Positions 1 to 7,082 of a stretch of 7,961 nucleotides of DNA are shown here, one piece after another. A program made the position numbers and the translations under genes. The notes beneath the pieces are model-generated. The model was not told the DNA's origin. It saw only the letters and a program-made list of their open reading frames with translations, and searched no databases. Source of the DNA: JBHIER01 sp046760705 [NCBI: bacterium] (lineage in GTDB: Bacteria > JBHIER01 > G020348925). The stretch spans positions 1 through 7,961 of the forward strand of contig JBHIER010000136.1 in the NCBI GenBank assembly GCA_046760705.1, read 5' to 3'. The stretch's first letter is position 1, and each line of letters opens with the position of its first letter.

Positions 1-2
1 GG

Positions 3-89
3 AAGCAGATCTCCAAGGAGCGGTTGAAGGCTGTGCCTCACGCCACAAAATGCATCGTTTGCAAATCCGAAGAGGAGCAGATGGAGTAG
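3..89 (+). CDS. DksA/TraR-type C4 zinc-finger protein, 3' end only
   Basis: The last 28 codons of a gene cut by the left edge of the window are open in frame 3 and end in TAG at 87-89. The peptide holds an I-S-x-x-R-L-x-A-x-P-x-A-x-x-C-x-x-C pattern (ISKERLKAVPHATKCIVC). This is the typical second half of the zinc finger in DksA/TraR-family proteins. Members of this family act on RNA polymerase, often together with ppGpp. The first CxxC pair and the N-terminal coiled coil lie outside the window, so a true DksA cannot be told from a shorter TraR-like protein. lspA follows after 56 bases on the same strand. TraR/DksA-like genes next to lspA are common in several bacterial phyla, which supports the call. 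Confidence 0.8.
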   Translation, partial: KQISKERLKAVPHATKCIVCKSEEEQME

Positions 90-145
90 GCGGCCTCCCG
101 CGGCTGCTATGACTATCGTTTCGCGTTTGCGGAAACGGGGACCCT

Positions 146-619
146 TTGTTCAAGAGGACTCGAATCGGTTTGAAGGCTTGGCTCGCATTTGTTCTGACGG
201 TCCTGGCAGATCAGAGCTCCAAGGCTCTCGTGCAGAGGGCCCTCCAGCTGAAGGAATCGGTTCAGCTCGTCGGCTCCCTTGTAAAGATCACATACATTCA
301 CAATCCTAAGGGTGCCTTCGGTCTGCCGCTCGGGGGGAGGCTGTTCTTTGTCATCTTCTCCGTCCTGGCCAGTCTTTTCATCCTCTACTATCTGTTTAGA
401 ATCCCGAAGGAGAGGGTGTGGTCCAAAAGGGCGTTGGCCCTTATCCTCGGCGGCGCTGTTGGTAACCTCATCGATCGATTCCGTTTCGGCGAAGTGGTCG
501 ACTTTATTGACCTGGGGGTTGGTAACACACGGTGGCCGATCTTCAATGTGGCCGACATAGCCGTGACCGCAGGAGTGGCTCTCCTGCTGTACACGTTGCT
601 CTTAAAGAAGGAATCTTAG
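146..619 (+). CDS. lspA: Lipoprotein signal peptidase (signal peptidase II)
   Basis: This inner-membrane aspartic protease cleaves the signal peptide of prolipoproteins after Lgt has lipidated the +1 cysteine. The 157-residue length is normal for the family. Four hydrophobic segments are visible, at about 11-28, 66-84, 95-108 and 136-153. The family blocks are present: A-D-Q-S-S-K near residue 21, N53-P-K-G-A-F-G, G-N-L-I-D110-R, and F-N-V-A-D137. D110 and D137 are the expected catalytic pair. The start is uncertain. No in-frame ATG exists after the stop at 110-112. TTG at 146 has only a weak G-rich stretch four bases upstream. TTG at 170 has AAGAGGA at 152-158, 11 bases upstream, and would give 149 residues. 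A 6-bp hairpin (117-122 with 132-137) sits just ahead of the start. The stop is one base before rluD, so the two are almost certainly cotranscribed. Confidence 0.93.
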   Translation: MFKRTRIGLKAWLAFVLTVLADQSSKALVQRALQLKESVQLVGSLVKITYIHNPKGAFGLPLGGRLFFVIFSVLASLFILYYLFRIPKERVWSKRALALILGGAVGNLIDRFRFGEVVDFIDLGVGNTRWPIFNVADIAVTAGVALLLYTLLLKKES

Positions 620-620
620 C

Positions 621-1589
621 ATGGAAAGAAAGTTCACAAAGGTGGTTCCGCGAAGAACGAAGCAGAAGAGGCTCGACCTGTACCTCCTTGATATCATAAA
701 GAAAGGCGTCTCACGAAACACCGTGCACAGACTCATCTCTGAAGGGAACATCACCGTCAACGGGCTACCGGCCAAAGCCCACCATCTCGTAAGACCCGGA
801 GAAGTGATCGAAATCACTCTTCCTGAACCCGAGAAACTGTCCGTCGCCCCGGAGGATATTCCCCTGGACATCTTCTTTGAGGACGATGCCCTGTTAGTTA
901 TCAATAAGCCGGCAGGTATGGTCGTCCATCCAGCGGCAGGCAACACCTCCGGCACTCTGGTTAATGCTCTTCTTCACCACTGCGATCGCCTCTCATCCTT
1001 GGGTGGGCCCTTGCGTCCGGGTATTGTCCACAGGCTGGACAAAGACACATCGGGTCTGTTAGTGGTGGCCAAGACAGACAGCGCCCATTTGAATCTGGCC
1101 AGGCAAATCCAGTTTCGAACCGTGAAGCGCCAATATCTGGCCATTGTCTGGGGAACCTTTGAAACCACCTGGGGTCGAATCGAGGCCCCCATTGGGAGGG
1201 ATCTGGTCGATCGGAAGAGGATGGCCGTGGCCCCCATCTACGGTCGTGTGGCTGCAACAAACTTCGATGTTCTGGAGAACTTCGGGTTATGTTCCTATAT
1301 CTCTTTAGAACTTGAGACCGGGCGAACCCATCAGATTCGAGTCCACCTGGCCCACATCGGCCATCCTGTCTTTGGCGATTCCCAGTACAGAGGCCGGCGC
1401 AAGAGACTGGGTGGCCTGACTCCAAAGAAGCGGGAGGAGGCAACCGAACTCCTCAAGCTGATGAGGCGCCAGGCCCTCCACGCGGCCGGGCTCGGATTCG
1501 TCCATCCTGAAACTGGCAAGAGGATGGACTTCTGCTCCGATCTGCCCGATGACATGGCCAGACTGCTGGCCACTCTACGGGCAGGTTAG
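621..1589 (+). CDS. rluD: RluA-family 23S rRNA pseudouridine synthase, RluD-like
   Basis: The product isomerises uridines in RNA. RluD itself modifies the helix 69 loop of 23S rRNA (U1911, U1915, U1917). At 322 residues it has the full two-part layout. An S4-like RNA-binding domain lies at about 17-65 (LDLYLL..., TVHRLISEGNITVNG). The catalytic domain follows from about 80. Motif I is HRLDKDTSGLLV at 137-148 with catalytic D140. The motif LETGRTHQIRVH is at 231-242, and the closing Q-A-L-H-A motif is near 284-288. A polar linker at 258-275 (RGRRKRLGGLTPKK) is the usual variable loop. The ATG at 621 has AAGAAGGA at 605-612 as Shine-Dalgarno inside the end of lspA. That lspA-rluD coupling is widespread. 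RluD is preferred over RluA/RluC because of the N-terminal S4 domain and the gene order, but the exact target sites are inferred. Confidence 0.92.
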   Translation: MERKFTKVVPRRTKQKRLDLYLLDIIKKGVSRNTVHRLISEGNITVNGLPAKAHHLVRPGEVIEITLPEPEKLSVAPEDIPLDIFFEDDALLVINKPAGMVVHPAAGNTSGTLVNALLHHCDRLSSLGGPLRPGIVHRLDKDTSGLLVVAKTDSAHLNLARQIQFRTVKRQYLAIVWGTFETTWGRIEAPIGRDLVDRKRMAVAPIYGRVAATNFDVLENFGLCSYISLELETGRTHQIRVHLAHIGHPVFGDSQYRGRRKRLGGLTPKKREEATELLKLMRRQALHAAGLGFVHPETGKRMDFCSDLPDDMARLLATLRAG

Positions 1590-1908
1590 CCACCTGGGCC
1601 CACTCCCCCCTTTTCTCAGCGGTCAAAAGGAATCTGGCCCATATCTGGACACCTGGGCTACCAGAAGGAACGTGGCCGCCCCCCCCGTGGTCCACTTCAC
1701 ACTTTGGTCATCTGTCGAATTCATCTCCGGTCTATTTCTGATCAATTCGTCATGATATTCGATTTAGGCAGACATACTGGGCAGCCCTAAGAAAAACGCT
1801 TGACTTTTCTCTTGAAGTGATTTAATTGTCGGGAGACAGCAAGAGGTCTTTCAGCTCTTTGTAGTCCGTTGTGGCATTGGCGGGATTGCACGACACGAGG
1901 AGTGATAG
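1590..1908. other. Intergenic stretch between rluD and the hydrolase gene
   Basis: I see no convincing gene in these 319 bases. Short open frames here lack a credible start signal or are extensions of rluD in another frame. An imperfect hairpin (CTGGCCCA at 1634-1641 with TGGG and CCAG between 1654 and 1664) could follow rluD, but it lacks a T-run, so I do not call it a terminator. The right third is more AT-rich and carries the candidate promoter at 1800-1826. Confidence 0.5.
1800..1826 (+). promoter_or_regulatory. Candidate sigma-70-type promoter for the hydrolase gene
   Basis: TTGACT at 1800-1805 matches the -35 consensus at five of six positions. TTTAAT at 1821-1826 matches the -10 consensus at five of six, but the 15-base spacer is short. 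Shifting the -10 to 1822-1827 gives a 16-base spacer and a poorer match. A start near 1833 would leave a leader of about 75 bases before the ATG at 1909. The local AT-rich base composition supports the call. It has not been tested. Confidence 0.45.
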
Positions 1909-2775
1909 ATGCGCAGACAATTTCTGATCGGCGTACTTGCCGTTGCCACCTTCCCGCTCTCGTTGCTCAGCCAGCGGGCGCAATCGGTCTCTGTTGAGTT
2001 GCTCAGCGACGGCAGCTACGTCCGAGGTCAGTTCTTCCCAAGTGTGGAAGGTAACCCTATAGGCACGCTCCTTCTCGTCCCTGGTTGGCCGGGCAATTCA
2101 CGGGACGTACTGGGTTTAGGAGCGCTCTTGGCTCAGCGCGACATCAATGTCCTCATGTTCAATCCTCGGGGTCTGCATTCCAGCGAAGGCACATCGAGCT
2201 TTGCGCACACTTTAGAGGACATCGGAGCTGCCCTAAAGTGGCTGAGGCGGCCCGAGATACGGGAACGGTTCAGGGTCGATGCCACCAGGATTGCATTGGG
2301 CGGATACAGTTACGGCGGAGGCATGGCAATGGCCTATGCAGCCACCGATCCCGGAGTTCGTCGCGTGATTTCGATTGCCGGAAACGACCACGGGGTGTTC
2401 ATCCGAAAGGTGCAGGGAGACCCTCAGTACAGTAAGGCGATACGCCAGATGTTGGCGAGCACCCGTGCCCCGAATGGTCCAGCCAGATTTGATCTGGAGT
2501 TAGGGCTCCAAGAGCTTGCTGAACATCAGGACATATATGGTCTCAGAGAGAACGCATCGCGCCTTGCTGAGCGCTCCATCCTCCTAATCGGTGGCTGGGA
2601 CGATTTCCAGGTCACAATGGAGGATGTCCTGCTGCCTCTGTATCGCGCGCTCAAAGGGGCGGGGGCATCCGACGTGACGTTTCTCGCATACCACGATAGC
2701 CATAGCTTCGGGACTGTGCGTGAGGAGTTGGCAACGGACATTCACCGCTGGCGAGTTCGTCACCTGCCCCAGTGA
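1909..2775 (+). CDS. Exported alpha/beta hydrolase (dienelactone hydrolase / S33-like)
   Basis: The 288-residue product is a probable serine hydrolase of the alpha/beta fold. Residues 1-25 form a signal peptide: R2-R3, a hydrophobic core at about 5-20, and a likely cut after the Q-R-A-Q-S region. The mature protein has the oxyanion-loop motif V-P-G-W-P-G at 57-62. The nucleophile elbow is G132-Y-S134-Y-G136-G. A candidate acid lies at D231 or D232 (GGWDD), and the catalytic histidine is most likely H265 (HDSHSF). Together these make a complete Ser-Asp-His triad, so the enzyme should be active, but the substrate cannot be read from the sequence. The ATG at 1909 is well supported by GAGGAG at 1897-1902, six bases upstream. 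The gene stands alone, convergent with groEL. No lipobox cysteine is present, so export to the periplasm or outside is inferred. Confidence 0.85.
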   Translation: MRRQFLIGVLAVATFPLSLLSQRAQSVSVELLSDGSYVRGQFFPSVEGNPIGTLLLVPGWPGNSRDVLGLGALLAQRDINVLMFNPRGLHSSEGTSSFAHTLEDIGAALKWLRRPEIRERFRVDATRIALGGYSYGGGMAMAYAATDPGVRRVISIAGNDHGVFIRKVQGDPQYSKAIRQMLASTRAPNGPARFDLELGLQELAEHQDIYGLRENASRLAERSILLIGGWDDFQVTMEDVLLPLYRALKGAGASDVTFLAYHDSHSFGTVREELATDIHRWRVRHLPQ

Positions 2776-2838
2776 CGCCCTGTCTAACAGGTGCCCTCAG
2801 GTACCGCCCGACGTCAGATCCTTCACCAGGTAAGAGGA

Positions 2839-2871
2839 ACATCTCAAAAATGTGTCCCATCTCCGAGATGT
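2839..2871 (+). repeat. Small inverted repeats downstream of the hydrolase gene
   Basis: ACATCTC at 2839-2845 pairs with GAGATGT at 2865-2871, leaving a 19-base loop. A competing tight hairpin, CATCT-CCG-AGATG, is possible at about 2858-2870. Neither is followed directly by a T-run. They lie between the hydrolase stop and the bidirectional terminator and may only add 3'-end structure. Confidence 0.4.
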
Positions 2872-2880
2872 GGACAATAG

Positions 2881-2928
2881 AAAAAGGGGAGGAAGACCGG
2901 TTCTCCTCCCCTACGGACACCCCTTTTT
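2881..2928. terminator. Nested, probably bidirectional terminator between hydrolase and groEL
   Basis: GGGGAGGA at 2886-2893 pairs perfectly with TCCTCCCC at 2904-2911. On the minus strand this 8-bp GC-rich stem is followed at once by TTTTT (complement of 2881-2885), a classic intrinsic terminator about 36 bases after the groEL stop. On the plus strand an alternative outer stem, AAAAAGGGG (2881-2889) with CCCCTTTTT (2920-2928), ends in a T-run and can stop the hydrolase transcript. The two stems share the G-run, so only one forms at a time. Confidence 0.85.
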
Positions 2929-2946
2929 CGCAGAGTGTGAACAGGC

Positions 2947-4578
<1,632 letters not shown>

Positions 4579-4585
4579 CTAAACT

Positions 4586-4876
4586 CTACGATGTGAGAAT
4601 TGCGTAAATATCACTGCTGTCGAGAATGAGATAGTCCCCCCCGTCGATGGACACCTCAGTCCCGGCATACTTGCCAAAGAGTACCCGATCCCCCTTCTTC
4701 ACCTCCGGGGCGGTCCGTTGGCCGCTCTTGTCCACAGCTCCTGGGCCCACGGCCATCACCTTACCCTGCATGGGCTTCTCTTTGGCCGTATCGGGGATGA
4801 TGATCCCCCCCACCTTCTTCTCCTCCTCCTCAAGCCTCTTTACCACAACTTTATCCCGCAAGGGTCTTATCTTCAT
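4586..4876 (-). CDS. groES: Co-chaperonin GroES (Hsp10)
   Basis: GroES is the heptameric lid that closes the GroEL chamber. With the start at 4876 the protein has 96 residues, the usual length. It opens with M-K-I-R-P-L-R-D-K, the typical GroES N-terminus. The mobile loop holds G-G-I25-I-I27-P, the hydrophobic tripeptide that docks on GroEL. The core motifs G-K-V-x-A-V-G-P-G and [10 protein letters not shown] follow. The open frame continues upstream to 4912 and would add 12 basic residues. That start is rejected because a perfect Shine-Dalgarno, AAAGGAGGT (complement of 4885-4893), sits eight bases before the ATG at 4876. The gene lies 105 bases downstream of hsp20 and 22 bases upstream of groEL. 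No CIRCE operator is visible, so HrcA repression is unlikely. Confidence 0.97.
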   Translation of the reverse strand: MKIRPLRDKVVVKRLEEEEKKVGGIIIPDTAKEKPMQGKVMAVGPGAVDKSGQRTAPEVKKGDRVLFGKYAGTEVSIDGGDYLILDSSDIYAILTS

Positions 4877-4884
4877 CACTGCTG

Positions 4885-4893
4885 ACCTCCTTT
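4885..4893 (-). promoter_or_regulatory. Consensus ribosome binding site that sets the groES start
   Basis: The minus strand reads AAAGGAGGT, fully complementary to the 3' end of 16S rRNA. It lies eight bases before the ATG at 4876 and decides against the longer 108-codon frame. Confidence 0.9.
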
Positions 4894-4934
4894 CCTTTTT
4901 CCTTCTGCTCACTCTCCGGGGCTGCTACTTGGGG

Positions 4935-4971
4935 GCGGCGCAACTTCTCCCTAACAGAAAAGTTGCGCCGC
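4935..4971. repeat. Strong 12-bp inverted repeat between hsp20 and groES
   Basis: GCGGCGCAACTT at 4935-4946 is perfectly complementary to AAGTTGCGCCGC at 4960-4971. Two further pairs (CT 4947-4948 with AG 4956-4957) can form beyond a two-base AA bulge, leaving a 7-base loop. The hairpin starts 10 bases after the hsp20 stop. Neither strand has a T-run after it, so it is not a standard intrinsic terminator. It may stabilise the 3' end of an hsp20 message, attenuate read-through into groESL, or be a protein-binding operator. It does not match the CIRCE sequence. Confidence 0.75.
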
Positions 4972-4981
4972 AATGTGACCT

Positions 4982-5425
4982 TTAGGCCGCCTTGACGGCT
5001 ATCTCCCTGGGTTTCGCTTCCTCTGCCTTGGGCAGGGTGATGTTCAAGACCCCGTTCTTGTAAGTCGCCGTCACCTTATCGGCTTGAATGGACGTAGGAA
5101 GGGTGAAAGACCTCCTGAAGCTGCCGAAACTACGCTCGGTGATACGGTAGCTGGCATCTTTGACCTCATCCTCGCGTCTCTTCTCACCGCTCAAGGTCAG
5201 GACGTTGTCGTTGACTGTCACCTTGATGTCCTTCTGATCCATTCCTGGGATTTCCACGGAGAGACGAACATCATTATCGGACTCGCTCATATCCACGTCG
5301 GGGCCGTAGGTGCCAAAACCCAGCCCCACTTCCGGAACCCAGTTGAAGAGGCCATCAAACAGACGACTCATCTCGGCCCCTATGTTGAACAGATCCCCTG
5401 TCGGGCGATACCTCATGAGTCTCAT
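4982..5425 (-). CDS. Small heat-shock protein, Hsp20 / alpha-crystallin family
   Basis: Small heat-shock proteins form oligomers that hold unfolding proteins without using ATP, passing them to other chaperones. The product has 147 residues from the ATG at 5425. An amphipathic N-terminal arm (residues 1-41, LFNIGAEMSRLFDGLF) precedes the alpha-crystallin domain at about 42-135. The domain has the family blocks V-E-I-P-G-M-x-x-x-D-I-K-V, N-V-L-T-L-S-G-E-K-R, G-S-F-R-R-S-F-T-L-P, and Y-K-N-G-V-L125-127 then I-T-L-P-K. The C-terminal tail holds I142-A-V144, an I-x-I/V-type motif for oligomer assembly. A GTG at 5434 is rejected as the start because it overlaps the Shine-Dalgarno AGGAGGT (complement of 5433-5439). 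That site is seven bases before the ATG at 5425. The gene is first in the presumed hsp20-groES-groEL unit. Confidence 0.96.
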   Translation of the reverse strand: MRLMRYRPTGDLFNIGAEMSRLFDGLFNWVPEVGLGFGTYGPDVDMSESDNDVRLSVEIPGMDQKDIKVTVNDNVLTLSGEKRREDEVKDASYRITERSFGSFRRSFTLPTSIQADKVTATYKNGVLNITLPKAEEAKPREIAVKAA

Positions 5426-5432
5426 TCTTCTC

Positions 5433-5439
5433 ACCTCCT
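5433..5439 (-). promoter_or_regulatory. Ribosome binding site that sets the hsp20 start
   Basis: The minus strand reads AGGAGGT, seven bases ahead of the ATG at 5425. It overlaps the alternative GTG codon (5434-5432), which therefore cannot be the start served by this site. Confidence 0.85.
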
Positions 5440-5481
5440 CTCTGGACTAAAATCTCTCTTTCGCATTCTCCAAAAGGCGAA

Positions 5482-5498
5482 AGCGAAATTTGTGCCAA
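5482..5498 (-). promoter_or_regulatory. Candidate sigma-54 (RpoN) promoter for hsp20
   Basis: The minus strand reads TTGGCACAAATTTCGCT. Against the consensus YTGGCACGRNNNTTGCW it has the invariant GG and GC at the correct 10-base separation. Only two defined positions differ. Transcription would start near 5471, giving a leader of about 46 bases that includes the Shine-Dalgarno. I found no comparable sigma-70 or sigma-32 promoter on this strand. Sigma-54 control of a small heat-shock gene is known for E. coli ibpB, so the idea is plausible, but no activator gene is in the window. Confidence 0.65.
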
Positions 5499-5620
5499 AA
5501 TTGAGAAATTTTTGATATGCAATCCCTATTGTGCCTCATTTGCTTTTGATAATAATGAACTTACAAAAATTTTTGGACCGTTGATTTCAAAAGCGTTTAT
5601 CCGCTCACAAGCCTTCGCTC

Positions 5621-5714
5621 GTCATAATGGCAAAAATTCTGAGAGGGGGTGAGACATTATGACCAATCCACGATGGCGGCACATACGTCAATATGTCCGT
5701 ATGTCTGTCATAAT
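5621..5714. repeat. Three copies of GTCATAAT, two as a 9-bp dyad
   Basis: GTCATAATG at 5621-5629 is the exact reverse complement of CATTATGAC at 5655-5663, with a 25-base spacer. A third copy, GTCATAAT, lies at 5707-5714 in direct orientation. The sites are 150 to 240 bases upstream of the predicted hsp20 start, in the range used by sigma-54 activators. The second copy also overlaps the start codon of the small ORF at 5659. Confidence 0.6.
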
Positions 5715-5745
5715 AGTGTGTGACCTGCAGGCTGGTAAGTTTTAG
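5659..5745 (+). CDS. Possible 28-residue small protein, unknown function
   Basis: I do not recognise this ORF. It starts with ATG at 5659 and ends with TAG at 5743-5745. The Shine-Dalgarno is good: GAGGGGGTGA at 5643-5652 differs from the ideal AAGGAGGTGA at only two positions and is six bases from the ATG. The peptide is basic in its first half (M-T-N-P-R-W-R-H-I-R-Q-Y-V-R) and has a short hydrophobic patch (M-S-V-I-I-V) before C-D-L-Q-A-G-K-F. Part of the frame overlaps an inverted repeat (ACATACG 5681-5687 with CGTATGT 5698-5704), so the region could equally be a leader or operator. A CATAAT at 5623-5628 could be a -10, but no fitting -35 is seen. It may be a leader peptide of the radical SAM gene, whose own promoter starts two bases after the stop. 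Confidence 0.35.
   Translation: MTNPRWRHIRQYVRMSVIIVCDLQAGKF
5681..5707. repeat. Inverted repeat plus tandem TATGTCYG inside the small ORF
   Basis: ACATACG at 5681-5687 pairs with CGTATGT at 5698-5704. TATGTCCG (5692-5699) and TATGTCTG (5700-5707) form an adjacent direct repeat. Such a cluster is more typical of a regulator site or structured leader than of random coding DNA. Confidence 0.45.
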
Positions 5746-5746
5746 G

Positions 5747-5775
5747 TTGACAAGCCTTACAAATTGCATTAGAAT
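5747..5775 (+). promoter_or_regulatory. Near-consensus sigma-70-type promoter for the radical SAM gene
   Basis: A perfect -35 box TTGACA at 5747-5752 is followed, after a 17-base spacer, by TAGAAT at 5770-5775, which matches the -10 consensus at five of six positions. Transcription should begin near 5782, about 30 bases before the ATG at 5811. This is the best sigma-70 promoter in the window. Confidence 0.75.
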
Positions 5776-5810
5776 GTATGTTGAGTCGTATCCTCGGCAG
5801 TGGCTGATGA

Positions 5811-7028
5811 ATGGAACAGGATGGGAAGCGGATGGCTGAAGAAGTTGAGATCCAAATTGGAAAGTCCCTCAAAACGTGCGAGCTGATCGAGTATCCTGTC
5901 CCCCACATTCTGGTTGACTCTCAGAAGGAGCTTCACGGGTGGTGGCCTGGCAAGCGGGAGTGCACTGGTGAGCGGTTGCTCATAAACCCGTACAACGGCT
6001 GTTCAATCGACTGCTTCTTTTGTTATGCGAAGGCCCTGCCAGGCTATTTTCAGCTCTTTCGAGAGAGAGGTGTGGTCACCGTCTGCCGGGATTTTGATCG
6101 AGTGGTGGCCGAGCAGTTGGAGAGCATCGATGTGGCCAGTTGCGGATATCTCTCTCCGGTGACCGATCCTTTTCAGCCCCTGAACGACGAGTATCGCCTA
6201 TCGGAGAAAATCATCACCGAGTTCGTGAGCCGAAACATCCCCATCGAATTTATCACCAAACACCTGGTGAGCGATGAAGTGATCGGTCTGCTGAAGAGCC
6301 AGCCCCACTCTTTCGGCCAATTTTCGATTTTGACCTTGGACGAACCCCTGCGCCGCCAGCTCATGGCCAGCGGCGCCACCACCGACGATCTCTTTGACAG
6401 CTTGAGCCGCTTAAGAGCGGCCGGTGTGCACACCGTCTGCCGGATCGACCCCATCATACCCTATTTGACCGACGAACCCAAATCTCTGCGGGCCGTAATC
6501 CAAAGGGCCGTCGACTGTGGGGCAAACCATGTGGTGGCCAGCGTCATGGATGTCTGCTTGGCCATGACCGAAGAGATCTTTGCCAAGCTAACTCTTTTCG
6601 GACACGGGCTGGCTTACGATCTAAAAAGGCTCTACACCGAGCGCATCGATAACGCTCTTCACGCCAGGACAGATTATCGAAAACGGCTCTTCGACCTGAT
6701 GCGAAATCTGTGCGACAAGCTGGGGATAAGCTTCGCCCTCTGTATGGAATACGAACTGGTGGACGGAAAACCCTTTGGTCTGAACAGAGAGTTCATGAGT
6801 TCTACAAATTGCGAGGGGATCGACATTCCCCTTTACCGGCGACGGGGAGAGAGGTTCGAACCGGCGGCCGAATGCGACGGGGCCTGCCTTGGCTGTGAAG
6901 AGGCCCCCTGCGGTGTAGAAGATTTAGCTCTGGGGAAAAAGGGTTGGGAAAAACCTGGGTTTAAGTTGGCCGATTACCGACGATGGAGCCGGGAATTGGC
7001 AAAAAGTAAACAGAAGTGCCTTTTCTGA
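5811..7028 (+). CDS. SPL-family-like radical SAM protein with C-terminal cysteine cluster
   Basis: The 405-residue product is a radical SAM enzyme. The motif N-P-Y-N-G-C64-S-I-D-C68-F-F-C71-Y-A has the C-x3-C-x2-C spacing that binds the catalytic [4Fe-4S] cluster with S-adenosylmethionine. The N-P-Y-x-G-C opening and the later Y-L-S-P-V-T-D-P-F-Q-P block (113-123) are typical of the COG1533/SplB-like group. An R-I-D-P-I-I-P block is at 211-217. The C-terminus holds C355-x3-C359-x2-C362-x4-C367, with C334 upstream, which may ligate a second iron-sulfur cluster. True SplB repairs spore photoproduct, but this gene has no sporulation context and the substrate is unknown. The start is uncertain: ATG 5811 lacks a clear Shine-Dalgarno, and ATG 5832 has a weak GGGAAG just upstream. 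It is transcribed alone from the promoter at 5747-5775. Confidence 0.85.
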   Translation: MEQDGKRMAEEVEIQIGKSLKTCELIEYPVPHILVDSQKELHGWWPGKRECTGERLLINPYNGCSIDCFFCYAKALPGYFQLFRERGVVTVCRDFDRVVAEQLESIDVASCGYLSPVTDPFQPLNDEYRLSEKIITEFVSRNIPIEFITKHLVSDEVIGLLKSQPHSFGQFSILTLDEPLRRQLMASGATTDDLFDSLSRLRAAGVHTVCRIDPIIPYLTDEPKSLRAVIQRAVDCGANHVVASVMDVCLAMTEEIFAKLTLFGHGLAYDLKRLYTERIDNALHARTDYRKRLFDLMRNLCDKLGISFALCMEYELVDGKPFGLNREFMSSTNCEGIDIPLYRRRGERFEPAAECDGACLGCEEAPCGVEDLALGKKGWEKPGFKLADYRRWSRELAKSKQKCLF

Positions 7029-7053
7029 CTGAGGCCCGTCTGGCCATCTTCGC

Positions 7054-7082
7054 TTTACCGGGCGTTCAAACCGCCTTATATT
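7054..7082 (+). promoter_or_regulatory. Candidate sigma-70-type promoter ahead of the ATPase fragment
   Basis: TTTACC at 7054-7059 matches the -35 box at four of six positions, and TATATT at 7077-7082 matches the -10 box at five of six, with a 17-base spacer. The predicted start near 7089 falls inside the first AGCCA/TGGCT dyad, the usual place for a repressor operator. Confidence 0.45.

Larger units (their letters stand above)
5435..5810. other. Divergent AT-rich control region between hsp20 and the radical SAM gene
   Basis: These 376 bases separate divergent genes and are clearly richer in A and T than the flanking coding DNA. They carry the sigma-54-type promoter match toward hsp20 (5482-5498) and a 12-base palindrome CAAAAATTTTTG (5564-5575). 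They also hold the GTCATAAT repeats (5621-5714), a 28-codon ORF (5659-5745) and a sigma-70-type promoter toward the radical SAM gene (5747-5775). An IHF-like site (complement of 5505-5517, one mismatch to WATCAANNNNTTR) is also present but lies closer to the promoter than usual. Confidence 0.7.

Noticed and set aside
961-1443. 160-codon minus-strand frame inside rluD.
   Set aside because: It lies wholly antisense to a well-conserved pseudouridine synthase and has low-complexity, shadow-like composition.
1634-1664. Imperfect hairpin after rluD as a terminator.
   Set aside because: The stem is only 4+4 bp with a bulge and is followed by purines and a C-run rather than a T-run.
4877-4912. In-frame N-terminal extension of GroES by 12 basic residues.
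   Set aside because: It would use a start upstream of a perfect Shine-Dalgarno that serves the ATG at 4876, and GroES proteins normally begin at M-K-I-R-P-L.
5426-5434. GTG start of hsp20 at 5434.
   Set aside because: The codon overlaps the Shine-Dalgarno AGGAGGT, which is correctly spaced for the ATG at 5425.
4877-5600. CIRCE operator (TTAGCACTC-N9-GAGTGCTAA) searched for upstream of groES and hsp20.
   Set aside because: No match was found on either strand; the inverted repeat at 4935-4971 has a different sequence and spacing.
5597-5610. 14 bases (TTATCCGCTCACAA) identical to part of the E. coli lac operator.
   Set aside because: Only about two thirds of the operator is present; the symmetric second half is missing and no LacI-type gene is in the window. 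Most likely chance, or part of another site.
5590-5640. Sigma-70 promoter for the small ORF using CATAAT at 5623-5628.
   Set aside because: No acceptable -35 box lies at 16-18 bases upstream, and the CATAAT is part of the GTCATAAT repeat.
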